From positions 1 to 64,000 of the forward strand of contig NZ_VUMV01000002.1 in assembly GCF_009696005.1 (NCBI RefSeq): a DNA stretch of 64,000 bases, written 5' to 3'. This document shows positions 1-9,274 of the stretch, in pieces. The position numbers and the translations under genes are program-made. Position 1 is the stretch's first letter. Each line of letters opens with the position of its first letter. Source of the DNA: Bilifractor porci (GTDB lineage Bacteria > Bacillota > Clostridia > Lachnospirales > Lachnospiraceae). A model generated the notes under the pieces. The model was not told the DNA's origin. It made no database searches and worked only from the letters and a program-made list of their open reading frames with translations.

Positions 1-92
1 GTAAGACCCCTTGAAGACGACGAGGTAGATAGGGCAGAGGTGGAAGTGCAGCAATGCATGGAGCTGACTGTTACTAATCGGTCGAGGGCTAG
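1..92 (+). rRNA. 23S ribosomal RNA, 3' end (partial)
   Basis: The first ~92 bases match the conserved 3' terminal part of bacterial 23S rRNA: the GTAAGACCCCTTGAAGACGA segment, the GGTAGATAGG segment and the closing CTAATCGGTCGAGG. The gene begins before the window. The exact mature 3' end is uncertain by a few bases. The next 116 bases are purine-rich (repeated GAAGCG-like words) and hold no recognisable 5S rRNA; a tRNA follows instead. Confidence 0.95.
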
Positions 93-208
93 ATCAGGGA
101 AGCGCGGAAGCGGAGCAGAAGAAGCGAAGCGGAGGCGTGGAGCGGTTCATAGAATTGCGGGACGTTTGGAAAGAGTATATGCAGTTTTGAAGGTATGAAG
201 TACCTTAT

Positions 209-282
209 GGCCCGGTGGCTCAGCTGGTTAGAGCGCCGCCCTGTCACGGCGGAGGTCGTCGGTTCGATCCCGATCCGGGTCG
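209..282 (+). tRNA. tRNA-Asp (GTC)
   Basis: A 74-nt cloverleaf with acceptor GGCCCGG/CCGGGTC, a GTTCGATCC T-loop and anticodon GTC. It is the first of seven tRNAs strung behind the 23S gene, so it is probably cut from the rRNA operon transcript. CCA is not encoded. Confidence 0.95.
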
Positions 283-327
283 CGCGGACAAAGCTTTCAG
301 AGTTTTGTTCTTTGATAATGATATGAT

Positions 328-400
328 GGGGTCTTAGCTCAGCTGGGAGAGCATCTGCCTTACAAGCAGAGGGTCACAGGTTCGAGCCCTGTAGGCCCCA
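328..400 (+). tRNA. tRNA-Val (TAC)
   Basis: A 73-nt cloverleaf with acceptor GGGGTCT paired to AGGCCCC, T-loop GTTCGAGCC and anticodon TAC. It is the second tRNA of the array downstream of 23S rRNA. Confidence 0.95.
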
Positions 401-405
401 TTTGT

Positions 406-487
406 GGATGGTTTCCCGAGTGGCCAAAGGGGACAGACTGTAAATCTGCTGGCACTGCCTTCGGTGGTTCGAATCCACCACCATCCA
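406..487 (+). tRNA. tRNA-Tyr (GTA)
   Basis: An 82-nt class II tRNA with a long variable arm, acceptor GGATGGT/ACCATCC and anticodon GTA. The long variable arm fits bacterial tRNA-Tyr. Confidence 0.95.
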
Positions 488-518
488 TTACAGCATGATG
501 ATAGGATTGCTGGTATAT

Positions 519-591
519 GCCGATGTGGCTCAATTGGCAGAGCAGCTGATTTGTAATCAGCAGGTTATCGGTTCGAGTCCGATCATCGGCT
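519..591 (+). tRNA. tRNA-Thr (TGT)
   Basis: A 73-nt cloverleaf with acceptor GCCGATG/CATCGGC, T-loop GTTCGAGTC and anticodon TGT. Confidence 0.95.
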
Positions 592-609
592 TGTAAAAAT
601 TTTATATAT

Positions 610-683
<74 letters not shown>

Positions 684-690
684 CTTTTGT

Positions 691-763
<73 letters not shown>

Positions 764-772
764 CTATTTTAA

Positions 773-845
773 GGAGCATTAGCTCAGGTGGTAGAGCACT
801 TGACTTTTAATCAAGTTGTCCGGGGTTCGAGTCCCCGATGCTTCA
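773..845 (+). tRNA. tRNA-Lys (TTT)
   Basis: A 73-nt cloverleaf with acceptor GGAGCAT/ATGCTTC (one G-U pair), T-loop GTTCGAGTC and anticodon TTT. It is the last tRNA of the array and is followed within ten bases by a terminator hairpin. Confidence 0.95.
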
Positions 846-851
846 GAGAAG

Positions 852-881
852 CCCGGTAAGATGTTTACCGGGTTATTTTTT
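852..881 (+). terminator. Intrinsic terminator of the rRNA-tRNA operon
   Basis: The perfect 8-bp stem CCCGGTAA/TTACCGGG with a 5-nt loop is followed by TTATTTTTT. It sits just after tRNA-Lys and closes the rRNA-tRNA transcription unit. Confidence 0.9.
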
Positions 882-893
882 AATTCGGAAAAA

Positions 894-922
894 TTGCTTT
901 TGTGTATTTCACCCGGTATACT
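894..922 (+). promoter_or_regulatory. Sigma-A-type promoter for the D,D-carboxypeptidase gene
   Basis: A -35 box TTGCTT and a -10 box TATACT lie exactly 17 bp apart, about 90 bp before the ATG at 1011. It begins immediately after the tRNA operon terminator. Confidence 0.7.
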
Positions 923-974
923 GAATCAGAGATGGGGAAGCACTGACGGCCTCCGTGCGTCAGGAGAAAAAAGG

Positions 975-1036
975 GTCTTTTGAAGATGAAGTAGAAGACA
1001 GGAGGAAATTATGTCTTTTGAAGATGAAGTAGAAGA
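975..1036 (+). repeat. 24-bp direct repeat spanning the dacA start
   Basis: A 24-bp sequence starting GTCTTTTGAAGATG occurs at 975-998 and again, identically, at 1013-1036, a period of 38 bp. The second copy encodes residues 2-8 of the carboxypeptidase. The AGGAGG ribosome site lies in the 14-bp spacer between the copies. Confidence 0.9.
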
Positions 1037-2138
1037 AACAAGAGAGGAACGCAAGGCTCGAAGGGCCAGGGAAAAAAAGATAAAGAAAAAAATTCTCATG
1101 GTTGTTTCTATCCTTGTACTTGTAGTGGCTCTGCTTATTGTCCTGTTTTTATTTCTTCTGGTAAAGGGGCGGATGGATGCCAGCAATAAGCTTTACTCGG
1201 AAGCGGATAACAGCGTATCAGGTTTTTCTCTGGTTTACGCAGGTGAGAAAACTGATACAACGATTCCGGAAGAAAACAGTTCATCTGAAAATGTTCAATC
1301 CTCTTCTCAGACCGGAAATACCGACGTACCTGTCATTGACCAGTCCGGCATTGTAAGCCCGGAGGCTCTGATGATCCGGTTAAGCGATCAGGCAGTGGTA
1401 TTTGATAAAAATGGAGAGACAACCATCTATCCGGCGTCTCTGACCAAGATGATGACCTGTATCATCGGGATAGAAAACGAGAGTGATCTGAACAAATCCT
1501 TCATGGTTACAGACAATGAAATTGATCCCGCCTGGAACGAAGGCGCTACGGTGGCCGGATTCGGATACGGAGAAACCGTTACCATCAGTGACCTTCTTTA
1601 CGGCATTATGCTTCCTTCCGGAGCAGATGCCTGTTATGCGCTGGCAGACGCGGTTTCCGGTTCCGAGGCAGATTTTGTTACCCTCATGAATCAGAAGGCG
1701 CAGGAACTAGGCATGACCGGTACCAATTTCACAAACTGCACAGGTCTGCATGATGCCAATCAGTATACAACCTGTGCGGATCTTGCGAAGCTTCTGGAAT
1801 ATTGCCTGCAGAATTCCACATTCCGGGATATTTTTACTTCTTATGTGTATACGACAACCTCTACCGATCAGCATCCGGACGGTATTACACTCAGCAGCAG
1901 GCTTTTTACCTATCTGACAGAATCCTTGCTGGATAATGGAACGGTTATTGAGGGAGGAAAGACAGGATATACCGATGAAGCGGGAAACTGTCTGGCAAGT
2001 CTGGCGAAGGCAAAGGACGGGACAGAATATATCCTGATTACAGCCGGCGCGGCAAGCCAGGATACGGATGACAGTGACGGTTCGGTTGATCATCCGAATA
2101 TTACGGACGCTGTTTATGTTTACGGTCAGCTTCCGTGA
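1011..2138 (+). CDS. Serine-type D-Ala-D-Ala carboxypeptidase (peptidase S11, DacA/DacF family)
   Basis: This is a penicillin-binding carboxypeptidase that trims the terminal D-Ala from peptidoglycan stem peptides outside the membrane. The 375-aa chain has a charged N-terminus, one membrane segment at about residues 28-51, a Ser-rich linker to about residue 108, then the S11 catalytic domain. The SxxK motif (S143-L-T-K146) and the KTG motif (317-319) are clear. The second motif reads S203-G-A, where the family usually has an Asn (SxN). The start is set by AGGAGG at 1000-1005. The single N-terminal helix with no cleavable signal suggests type II anchoring rather than the C-terminal amphipathic anchor of DacA. 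The next gene overlaps its stop by 4 bp. Confidence 0.9.
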   Translation: MSFEDEVEETREERKARRAREKKIKKKILMVVSILVLVVALLIVLFLFLLVKGRMDASNKLYSEADNSVSGFSLVYAGEKTDTTIPEENSSSENVQSSSQTGNTDVPVIDQSGIVSPEALMIRLSDQAVVFDKNGETTIYPASLTKMMTCIIGIENESDLNKSFMVTDNEIDPAWNEGATVAGFGYGETVTISDLLYGIMLPSGADACYALADAVSGSEADFVTLMNQKAQELGMTGTNFTNCTGLHDANQYTTCADLAKLLEYCLQNSTFRDIFTSYVYTTTSTDQHPDGITLSSRLFTYLTESLLDNGTVIEGGKTGYTDEAGNCLASLAKAKDGTEYILITAGAASQDTDDSDGSVDHPNITDAVYVYGQLP

Positions 2139-2566
2139 CCGCAGAGTCGGATGCTATGCAGCGCGGCGGAACAGAAAAAAGTATGGACGCGGACTTGGAA
2201 ATCAGAACGTCGTGTGATAGCGGCGGAAATTATACTTATATTCTGCTGTGTGCAGATCATACCCTGTATACCGGCTGGACCAACGATCTGGAAAACCGGG
2301 TCCGCACGCATAACCGCGGAGCCGGAGCAAAGTATACCAGGAGCCGTCTTCCGGTCAAACTGGTGTACTGGGAAGTTTTTCCGACGAAGAAAGAGGCGAT
2401 GGCAAGAGAATATGCCATCAAACAGCTTTCCAGGAAGCAGAAAGAGACGTTAATATTCGGATGGAAAGCCCCCGGTCCGGAAAATAAAGAGCATTCCCGC
2501 AGCGTCGGCAGAGCCGACGCAGTGAGATCTGCCGATACAAAAGGTAATAGAACAGCCGCTTTATAG
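2135..2566 (+). CDS. GIY-YIG nuclease superfamily protein (YazA/UPF0213 type)
   Basis: This is a small single-domain GIY-YIG protein. The GIY equivalent is Y-T-Y at about residues 33-35 and the YIG equivalent is L-Y-T-G-W at 44-48, followed by the conserved N-D-L-x-x-R, a YTRSRLP block and the catalytic-type Glu in [11 protein letters not shown]. The family is associated with DNA structure processing, but no defined role is known for this branch. The GTG start overlaps the stop of the carboxypeptidase gene (GTGA). In-frame ATGs at 2156 and 2183 are alternatives, and neither has a strong ribosome site. In Bacillus the homologue yazA lies between trmN6 and rsmI; here those two genes are adjacent at 17554-19169 and this gene sits elsewhere. 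Confidence 0.85.
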   Translation: MTAESDAMQRGGTEKSMDADLEIRTSCDSGGNYTYILLCADHTLYTGWTNDLENRVRTHNRGAGAKYTRSRLPVKLVYWEVFPTKKEAMAREYAIKQLSRKQKETLIFGWKAPGPENKEHSRSVGRADAVRSADTKGNRTAAL

Positions 2567-2626
2567 ACATTGCAGCTGAATATTCCCGTGAATATCCGGC
2601 TGCTGCATAAAGCGGCTGTTTCTGTA
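2551..2626. terminator. Bidirectional hairpin between convergent genes
   Basis: A large inverted repeat: the 14-bp arms AACAGCCGCTTTAT (2551-2564) and ATAAAGCGGCTGTT (2607-2620) are perfect. Inner arms TGCAGC/GCTGCA and GAATATT/AATATTC-type pairs extend the stem. The left arm contains the stop codon of the GIY-YIG gene. It is positioned to end both that gene and the convergent S1 gene. Confidence 0.8.
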
Positions 2627-2655
2627 TTTATCACATATATATTACGATTCTTTAA

Positions 2656-3354
2656 TCAGACCTTGATATTTTTCAAGAGAGATCCGAGATTTGTGGTGAG
2701 ATCCTCAGATTTTGGCAGTTTAATGTTGCGTACCTCCTGCCGGTCTTCTTCCTCTGCGTTCTTTTCCAGGGCTTTCATGGACAGGCTGAGCTTTCCATCT
2801 TTGATAGCTATTACCTTTACCTTAACTTCCTGTCCTGTTTTCAGCACAACATCCGGAGATTTAATTCTGTTTCTGGAGATCTGAGATACATGAACAAGAC
2901 CGGACAGACCGTTTTCCAGACGGACAAAGGCACCATAAGGCTGTATGGTTTCCACGACGCCGGACATAACGGTGCCGACAGCCATTTCATTCATTTTTTC
3001 TTTTTTCTCTTCATTTGCCTTGGCGCGCAGAAGTTCAACGCAGGAAAGAATCAGACGTTTCTTTTCCGGATCTGCCTCGCGGACAATTACTTCTACAGTT
3101 TTTCCAAGATATTCATTTAAGTCATTGACATGACCAAGGGCAAGACGGGAAGCGGGGATGAAACCGCGAATACCTTCTATGTTGGAAACAACACCTTTAT
3201 TCACCACTCCGTCTACAGTAACCGTAAGGGGAGTCTTATCCGCCTGGTATTGTTTCAGCTTTTCCCAGTTTTCTTCACCCTCATCCTTAAAATTGACGAA
3301 AGAGCTGTCAATAGCGTTGGAAAAGTCTTCCATGCTCATGTTTTCTTCAGACAT
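2656..3354 (-). CDS. S1 RNA-binding domain protein (RpsA-like, two S1 domains)
   Basis: A 232-aa protein with two S1 OB-fold repeats. The first is at about residues 40-107 (V-D-G-V-V-N-K-G-V and G-F-I-P-A-S) and the second, better conserved, at about 125-197 (G-T-V-x-S-G-V-V, Y-G-A-F-V, G-L-V-H-V-S). It is much shorter than a full ribosomal protein S1, so a role in binding mRNA or the ribosome is inferred from the domain only. The start at 3354 is chosen because GAGGTG lies 7 bases before this ATG on the minus strand; the frame stays open upstream without another good site. It is transcribed alone, convergent with the GIY-YIG gene. Confidence 0.88.
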   Translation of the reverse strand: MSEENMSMEDFSNAIDSSFVNFKDEGEENWEKLKQYQADKTPLTVTVDGVVNKGVVSNIEGIRGFIPASRLALGHVNDLNEYLGKTVEVIVREADPEKKRLILSCVELLRAKANEEKKEKMNEMAVGTVMSGVVETIQPYGAFVRLENGLSGLVHVSQISRNRIKSPDVVLKTGQEVKVKVIAIKDGKLSLSMKALEKNAEEEDRQEVRNIKLPKSEDLTTNLGSLLKNIKV

Positions 3355-3417
3355 TTTTTTCACCTCAACTAAACTTTTATGCCGGTAGATGGCATTTATG
3401 ATATACACAGCTTTATT

Positions 3418-3423
3418 AGTATA
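3418..3423 (-). promoter_or_regulatory. -10 box for the S1-domain gene
   Basis: TATACT on the minus strand lies 64-70 bp before the ATG. A TTCCGA sequence about 17 bp upstream is a weak -35. Gap note: 3355-3703 (349 bp) holds only the divergent promoters of the S1 gene and gdhA. Confidence 0.45.
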
Positions 3424-3592
3424 ACATAGATAGAATCCTTTCGGAAGAAAGAAATAGGGAGGAGTTTTTATTCCTTATGCGCGGAGCCGGATGTCAAAAC
3501 TGCATGGCGGCGTAAAGAATCCTTCAGTAATACTTAAAAATAAGTAAATTTTGCAGAGATAAATGCTTATTATGCAGGATTCAAAAAATTGA

Positions 3593-5038
<1,446 letters not shown>

Positions 5039-5083
5039 TAACTGCCGGGTCCCGCAGACGGGGCTTATCGTATATTGATTTTA

Positions 5084-5120
5084 AAAACAGGGTTCCGCGT
5101 AAACCGGGAGCCCTGTTTTT
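5084..5120 (+). terminator. Terminator of gdhA
   Basis: The stem AAAACAGGG/CCCTGTTTT with extra inner pairs runs straight into TTTTT. It ends the gdhA transcript. Confidence 0.85.
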
Positions 5121-5212
5121 CCGTCAGAAGGTGGCTGGTTGAAATCTGAAGTTCCAGTTTGAAAGAGTAAGTTCCATGCCTGTTGAGTGGCTGAAAATGC
5201 GGAATCTCTTTC

Positions 5213-5241
5213 TTGCATATGGTGGCAGGGCTTACTATAAT
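5213..5241 (+). promoter_or_regulatory. Promoter of the shikimate-kinase-like gene
   Basis: TTGCAT and a perfect TATAAT are 17 bp apart. The ATG follows 50 bp downstream. Confidence 0.75.
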
Positions 5242-5291
5242 AAACCCGCCTGGCTGTTCCAATGCCGGGCAGACCAGTAAGGAGAAAAGAT

Positions 5292-5801
5292 ATGGACAAT
5301 ATTATTCTGACGGGAATGCCGGGTGTCGGCAAGAGTACAATAGGAGTCATTCTCGCAAAAGAAATCGGATACCGCTTTCTGGATTCAGATCTGCTGATTC
5401 AGGAGAGGGAAAAACGGCTTTTGAAGGAAATTATTGCAGAGGAAGGCATCGACGGTTTTCTGGAAATAGAAAACCGTGTTAATGCTTCAATTCAAACAGA
5501 GAATACGGTTATTGCGACGGGGGGAAGCGCTGTCTACGGATACGAAGCGATGCGTCATTTTAAGGAAACAGGCCGGGTTGTCTATCTCCATCTGGAATAT
5601 GACCAGCTGAAAAAAAGACTCGGTGACTTGAAAGACCGTGGTGTCGTGCTGCGGGAGGGACAGACGCTGCTGGATATCTACAAAGAGAGGGAACTCCTGT
5701 ACAGACAATACGCGGATCTGATTCTGGATGAAACCGGCAGGGATCTGGAAAACACGCTGGCAGAACTGATCCGTCAGCTTCATATAACCGGCCATAAGTA
5801 A
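5292..5801 (+). CDS. Shikimate kinase-like P-loop kinase
   Basis: A 169-aa protein of the shikimate kinase fold. The Walker A motif is G-M-P-G-V-G-K-S-T (residues 8-16), followed by L-D-S-D (D31, D33) and a glycine pair A-T-G-G-S (about 76-79). A late Arg-rich E-R-x-x-L-Y-R-x-Y-A-D segment is also family-like. Odd point: the usual F-R-x-x-E motif, whose Arg binds shikimate in characterised enzymes, reads F-L-E-I-E, and the lid lacks the usual R-P-L-L. The true substrate may therefore differ from shikimate. The start at 5292 follows an AAGGAG site; no other aro gene is adjacent. Confidence 0.75.
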   Translation: MDNIILTGMPGVGKSTIGVILAKEIGYRFLDSDLLIQEREKRLLKEIIAEEGIDGFLEIENRVNASIQTENTVIATGGSAVYGYEAMRHFKETGRVVYLHLEYDQLKKRLGDLKDRGVVLREGQTLLDIYKERELLYRQYADLILDETGRDLENTLAELIRQLHITGHK

Positions 5802-5861
5802 TCCGTATAACGGATGTAAGTAGCTGTGGGGCGCCGGTACAGCGCGCAGTCCGCATGGCAG

Positions 5862-5890
5862 TTTACAAATTTCCTGATTTCATGTAAGAT
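5862..5890 (+). promoter_or_regulatory. Promoter of murA
   Basis: TTTACA and TAAGAT lie 17 bp apart. Transcription from here would give a leader of about 175 nt before the murA ATG. Confidence 0.6.
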
Positions 5891-6011
5891 AGAGGAAACT
5901 TTTACATACAGACATGTCGGTGGGTCCGGCATGAAAATTTACGCACAGGGTTTTTACTGCAGAATTTCCGGTAATAAGGGGTAACCGGAATTCACACGCG
6001 AAAGACCGGGG

Positions 6012-6037
6012 AACTGCCGGGGGAGAAAGGCAGTTTT
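6012..6037 (+). terminator. Terminator-like hairpin in the murA leader
   Basis: AACTGCC/GGCAGTT with a 10-nt loop is followed by TTTTT, about 36 nt before the murA start. A second hairpin (TTCCGGT/ACCGGAA, 5965-5990) precedes it. The arrangement could attenuate murA transcription, but no known regulatory RNA class is recognised. Confidence 0.4.
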
Positions 6038-6072
6038 TCCGGGGCATGCAGAAACGTTTACTGAGGTGGAGA

Positions 6073-7365
6073 ATGGATAAATATGTAATTAAGGGCGGCA
6101 ATCCTCTGGTTGGAGAGGTAGAGATCGGAGGAGCCAAGAATGCTGCGCTTGCTATTCTTACTGCGGCGATCATGACAGATGAGCCGGTTCTGGTAGAGAA
6201 TATTCCTGATGTAAGTGATATCAATGTTTTGCTGGAAGCAATTTCGGTTATCGGGGCATCCGTAGAGCGGCTTGACCGTCACAGAGTCCGCATCAACGGT
6301 TCCACAATCGGAAGTGTCAGCGTGGATTATGAGTTTATAAAGAAAATACGTGCCTCATATTATCTTCTGGGCGCATTGCTCGGAAAATATAAAAAGGCGG
6401 AGGTTCCGCTTCCCGGCGGGTGCAATATCGGAAGCCGTCCGATTGACCAGCATCTGAAGGGGTTTCGCGCCCTGGGCGCGACGGTCAATATCACACATGG
6501 GGTCATTGAGGCGTCTGCGGAAAACCTTCATGGCGCGCATATCTTTCTGGACATGGTTTCTGTGGGCGCGACCATTAATATTATGATGGCGGCATCCATG
6601 GCAAAGGGAAATACCATAATCGAAAATGCGGCCAGAGAGCCTCATGTTGTAGACGCGGCAAATTTTCTGAACAGCATGGGAGCCAATATCAAGGGTGCCG
6701 GTACTGATGTGATCCGGATCTGCGGCGTGGAGAAACTGCACCGCACCGTTTATGCTGTGGTGCCGGATATGATTGAGGCAGGAACCTATATGTTTGCGGC
6801 AGCGGCAACCAGAGGGGATGTTCTTGTGCGCAATGTCATTCCGAAGCATCTGGAGGCAATGACGGCAAAACTTCTGGAGATCGGCTGCTATGTCGAGGAG
6901 TTTGATGACGCGGTAAGAATAAGCGCGAAAAGCCGTCTCAGAAAAACGCATGTAAAAACGCTTCCGTATCCCGGCTTCCCAACAGATATGCAGCCGCAGA
7001 TGAGCGTCGTTCTCTGTACGGCCCAGGGAACCAGTATCGTTACGGAAAGTATATTTGAAAACCGCTTTAAGTACGCCGATGAGCTCTCCCGCATGGGAGC
7101 AAGTATCAAGGTGGAAGGAAATACGGCAATTATTGACGGCACGGAATCTTTAACCGGCGCCAGGATATCTGCCCCTGACCTTCGGGCAGGAGCTGCTCTG
7201 GTCATTGCCGGGCTGGTAGCAGAGGGCATTACGGTAGTAGACGATATTGTCTATATCCTCCGCGGGTATGAAGACTTTGACGCGAAGCTGCGCAGTCTCG
7301 GAGCGGAAATCCAGCAGGTCAGCGACGAGAGGGAAATCCAGAAATTCCGCCTTATGGTAGGCTGA
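6073..7365 (+). CDS. murA: UDP-N-acetylglucosamine 1-carboxyvinyltransferase
   Basis: Catalyses the first committed step of peptidoglycan synthesis, transferring enolpyruvate from PEP to UDP-GlcNAc in the cytoplasm. The 430-aa length is typical. The K22-N23 pair in GGAKNAAL and the active loop L-P-G-G-C-N-I-G with Cys117 are present; this Cys is the residue fosfomycin alkylates in sensitive enzymes. The start at 6073 follows GAGGTGG; an in-frame upstream ATG at 6046 lacks a site. Firmicutes often carry two copies (murA and murZ), and which one this is cannot be told from the window. Confidence 0.95.
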   Translation: MDKYVIKGGNPLVGEVEIGGAKNAALAILTAAIMTDEPVLVENIPDVSDINVLLEAISVIGASVERLDRHRVRINGSTIGSVSVDYEFIKKIRASYYLLGALLGKYKKAEVPLPGGCNIGSRPIDQHLKGFRALGATVNITHGVIEASAENLHGAHIFLDMVSVGATINIMMAASMAKGNTIIENAAREPHVVDAANFLNSMGANIKGAGTDVIRICGVEKLHRTVYAVVPDMIEAGTYMFAAAATRGDVLVRNVIPKHLEAMTAKLLEIGCYVEEFDDAVRISAKSRLRKTHVKTLPYPGFPTDMQPQMSVVLCTAQGTSIVTESIFENRFKYADELSRMGASIKVEGNTAIIDGTESLTGARISAPDLRAGAALVIAGLVAEGITVVDDIVYILRGYEDFDAKLRSLGAEIQQVSDEREIQKFRLMVG

Positions 7366-7431
7366 TGATTGTCGAATGCGTATTTTGGTTGGACAAAATT
7401 GATACCCTGTCTAAACGGGCAGGTATGGTTC

Positions 7432-7460
7432 TTGACGGAGATTTTGAAAAGCGTTATGTT
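7432..7460 (+). promoter_or_regulatory. Promoter of the metK leader
   Basis: TTGACG and TATGTT are 17 bp apart, 45-70 bp before the SAM riboswitch. The -10 box lies inside the left arm of the murA terminator. Confidence 0.55.
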
Positions 7461-7505
7461 AGTTGTCGTAAATAAAAATGACAACTGCATAACGCTTTTC
7501 TCTTA
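7446..7505 (+). terminator. Terminator of murA
   Basis: The long stem GAAAAGCGTTATG (7446-7458) pairs with CATAACGCTTTTC (7488-7500), extended by AGTTGTC/GACAACT, with an A-rich loop. The symmetry could make it act in both directions. It abuts the metK riboswitch. Confidence 0.75.
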
Positions 7506-7597
7506 TTCAGAGTGGTGGAGGTGTAAGGACCGTAGAGACCACGACAACCCCGGAAACGGAAGGTGCCAGCCTGAGCGAGACGATCGAACAATAAGAG
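7502..7597 (+). promoter_or_regulatory. SAM-I (S-box) riboswitch upstream of metK
   Basis: The conserved S-box core is visible: the P1 strands CTTATT (7502-7507) and AATAAG (7590-7595), AGAGTGGTGGAGG, a GACAACC segment, GGAAGGTGCCA and a GAGCGAGA segment. SAM binding in this class favours terminator formation, and a terminator hairpin follows at 7611. Location in front of SAM synthetase gives direct feedback control. The P2 region deviates from the common CCCGAUGAAACC consensus, so subgroup assignment is open. Confidence 0.88.
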
Positions 7598-7610
7598 TTT
7601 GGAATATCAG

Positions 7611-7637
7611 ATCCGCTTTTATTGAGCGGATTTTTTA
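7611..7637 (+). terminator. Expression-platform terminator of the SAM riboswitch
   Basis: ATCCGCT/AGCGGAT with a 7-nt loop is followed by TTTTTT. It is positioned to stop transcription before metK when SAM is bound. Confidence 0.85.
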
Positions 7638-7640
7638 CTG

Positions 7641-7790
7641 TATAAGTCCAGTCGCAAAGCAGGGAGGGGCGCATGCTTGCATGCAGGTCCAGTTGCAAAG
7701 CAGGGAGGGAGGCATGCTTGCATGCAGGACCGGACGTGCTTTAGCGACGACAACAGGTATGAGCGCAAAGTGACGTAAGAGCGGCACGGG
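7641..7790 (+). repeat. Dispersed palindromic element, copy 1 (with internal tandem duplication)
   Basis: Starts TATAAGTCCAGTCGC, contains the GCATGCTTGCATGC core twice because a 41-bp unit is tandemly duplicated (7647-7687 and 7688-7728, a few mismatches), then TGCTTTAGCGACGACAACAG and a GTATGAGC segment. It shares its tail (AAGTGACG, GCGGCACG) with copy 3 but lacks the right terminal inverted repeat. It sits between the riboswitch terminator and the metK ribosome site. Confidence 0.88.
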
Positions 7791-7812
7791 AAAAGCAGCA
7801 AAAGGAGAAGAA

Positions 7813-9000
7813 ATGGAGAGAAAATTATTTACTTCCGAATCAGTTACTGAGGGACATCCGGATAAAATCTGCGACGCGGTTTCCGACGCCATCCTGGACG
7901 CCTGCATGGCAGAGGATCCCATGAGCCGTGTTGCATGTGAAACCGCTATGTGTACCGGTTTTGCCCTGGTTACAGGTGAAATCACGACGAAAGCGCATCT
8001 GGATTACCAGAAAATTGTCCGCGATACGATCCGTGAAATCGGATATGACAGCTCCGAGAAGGGCTTTGACGCAAATACCTGCGCGGTTTTTGTAGCTGTT
8101 GACCAGCAGTCCCCGGATATTGCCATGGGTGTTGATAAAGCACTGGAGGCAAAAGAGAGCAAGATGACAGATGCCCAGATTGAGGCCATCGGCGCCGGCG
8201 ATCAGGGGATGATGTTCGGTTATGCCACCAATGAGACTCCGGAATACATGCCGTATTCCATTGAGCTTGCGCACAAGCTGACAAGAAAGCTCGCGGAGGT
8301 CAGAAAAAACGGAACATTATCTTATCTTCGTCCGGATGGAAAATCACAGGTTTCTGTCGAGTATGATGAGAATGACAAGCCGGTACGTCTGGAGGCTATT
8401 GTTATCTCTACCCAGCATGATGAAGATGTAACGCAGGAGCAGATTCATAAGGATATCCGCAAATACGTGATTGATCCGGTTGTAGATTCTGCTATGGTTG
8501 ATGAAAACACCAAAATTTACATTAACCCCACCGGCCGTTTTGTAATCGGCGGACCGCAGGGAGATGCAGGACTTACCGGACGCAAGATTATTGTTGATAC
8601 ATATGGCGGAGTAGGCCGCCATGGCGGCGGTGCCTTTTCCGGAAAGGACTGCACAAAGGTAGACCGTTCTGCCGCGTATGCTGCCCGTTATGTGGCAAAA
8701 AATCTGGTTGCGGCAGGACTTGCCGATAAGTGCGAGATTCAGCTCTCTTATGCCATTGGTGTAGCGCAGCCGACATCCATCAATATCAATACCTTTGGTA
8801 CAGGAAAACTTTCTGATGAGAAATTAATCGCAATTATCCGTGACCATTTTGATCTTCGTCCGGCGGGAATTATTAAAATGCTGGATCTCCGCCGTCCGAT
8901 TTATCGTCAGACTGCGGCCTATGGCCATTTCGGAAGAACAGACATTGATCTTCCGTGGGAGCAGACCGATAAGGCAGAAGAACTGAAAAAGTATCTGTAA
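7813..9000 (+). CDS. metK: S-adenosylmethionine synthetase
   Basis: Makes S-adenosylmethionine from methionine and ATP in the cytoplasm. The 395-aa protein has all signature regions: [13 protein letters not shown] near the N-terminus, the ATP-binding G-A-G-D-Q-G at residues 127-132, and the P-loop-like G-G-G-A-F-S-G-K-D around residue 275 followed by K-V-D-R-S-A-A-Y. The start is fixed by AAAGGAG seven to eight bases upstream. Expression is controlled by the SAM-I riboswitch at 7502-7637. A copy of the dispersed element lies in its 5' untranslated region. Confidence 0.97.
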   Translation: MERKLFTSESVTEGHPDKICDAVSDAILDACMAEDPMSRVACETAMCTGFALVTGEITTKAHLDYQKIVRDTIREIGYDSSEKGFDANTCAVFVAVDQQSPDIAMGVDKALEAKESKMTDAQIEAIGAGDQGMMFGYATNETPEYMPYSIELAHKLTRKLAEVRKNGTLSYLRPDGKSQVSVEYDENDKPVRLEAIVISTQHDEDVTQEQIHKDIRKYVIDPVVDSAMVDENTKIYINPTGRFVIGGPQGDAGLTGRKIIVDTYGGVGRHGGGAFSGKDCTKVDRSAAYAARYVAKNLVAAGLADKCEIQLSYAIGVAQPTSININTFGTGKLSDEKLIAIIRDHFDLRPAGIIKMLDLRRPIYRQTAAYGHFGRTDIDLPWEQTDKAEELKKYL

Positions 9001-9060
9001 CCGTGAGCAAACAGGGGAAAACGGACCGGAAGGTCCGGGTGGACTGTCGCTTTATCAGCG

Positions 9061-9097
9061 GAAAAGGGAGTGCTCTGAAAAGAGTACCCCCTTTTCC
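9061..9097 (+). terminator. Terminator-like hairpin after metK
   Basis: The stem GAAAAGGGAGTGCTCT pairs with AGAGTACCCCCTTTTC (one G-U, one slip) around a GAAA loop. It lacks a clean T-run, but its place after metK fits termination. Confidence 0.6.
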
Positions 9098-9212
9098 CGC
9101 GAAAAGCGGCAGTCTTTTTCTTGCTCCGCATTCCTGCCTTTCCTCAGTTTTTGATCGGGATATTTCCGAAAAAGACTTCATAAAGAATTAAGAAACAGCC
9201 GGACAGCCGGTA

Positions 9213-9221
9213 TGCTATACT
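9213..9221 (+). promoter_or_regulatory. Extended -10 promoter for the two-component operon
   Basis: TGCTATACT (extended -10) lies about 55 bp before the histidine kinase ATG. No good -35 box is seen. Confidence 0.45.
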
Positions 9222-9274
9222 TTTTTCTGAATCCTACAGGACTGCAGACTACAGTGAAATAGAAAAGAAAACAT

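Noticed and set aside
2135-2566. GIY-YIG protein as a homing endonuclease or mobile intron part
   Set aside because: It is a short single-domain YazA-type protein coupled to a housekeeping gene, with no intron or target-recognition domain.
7647-7728. CRISPR-like repeat
   Set aside because: Just two adjacent units with no spacers and no cas genes; it belongs to the dispersed element.
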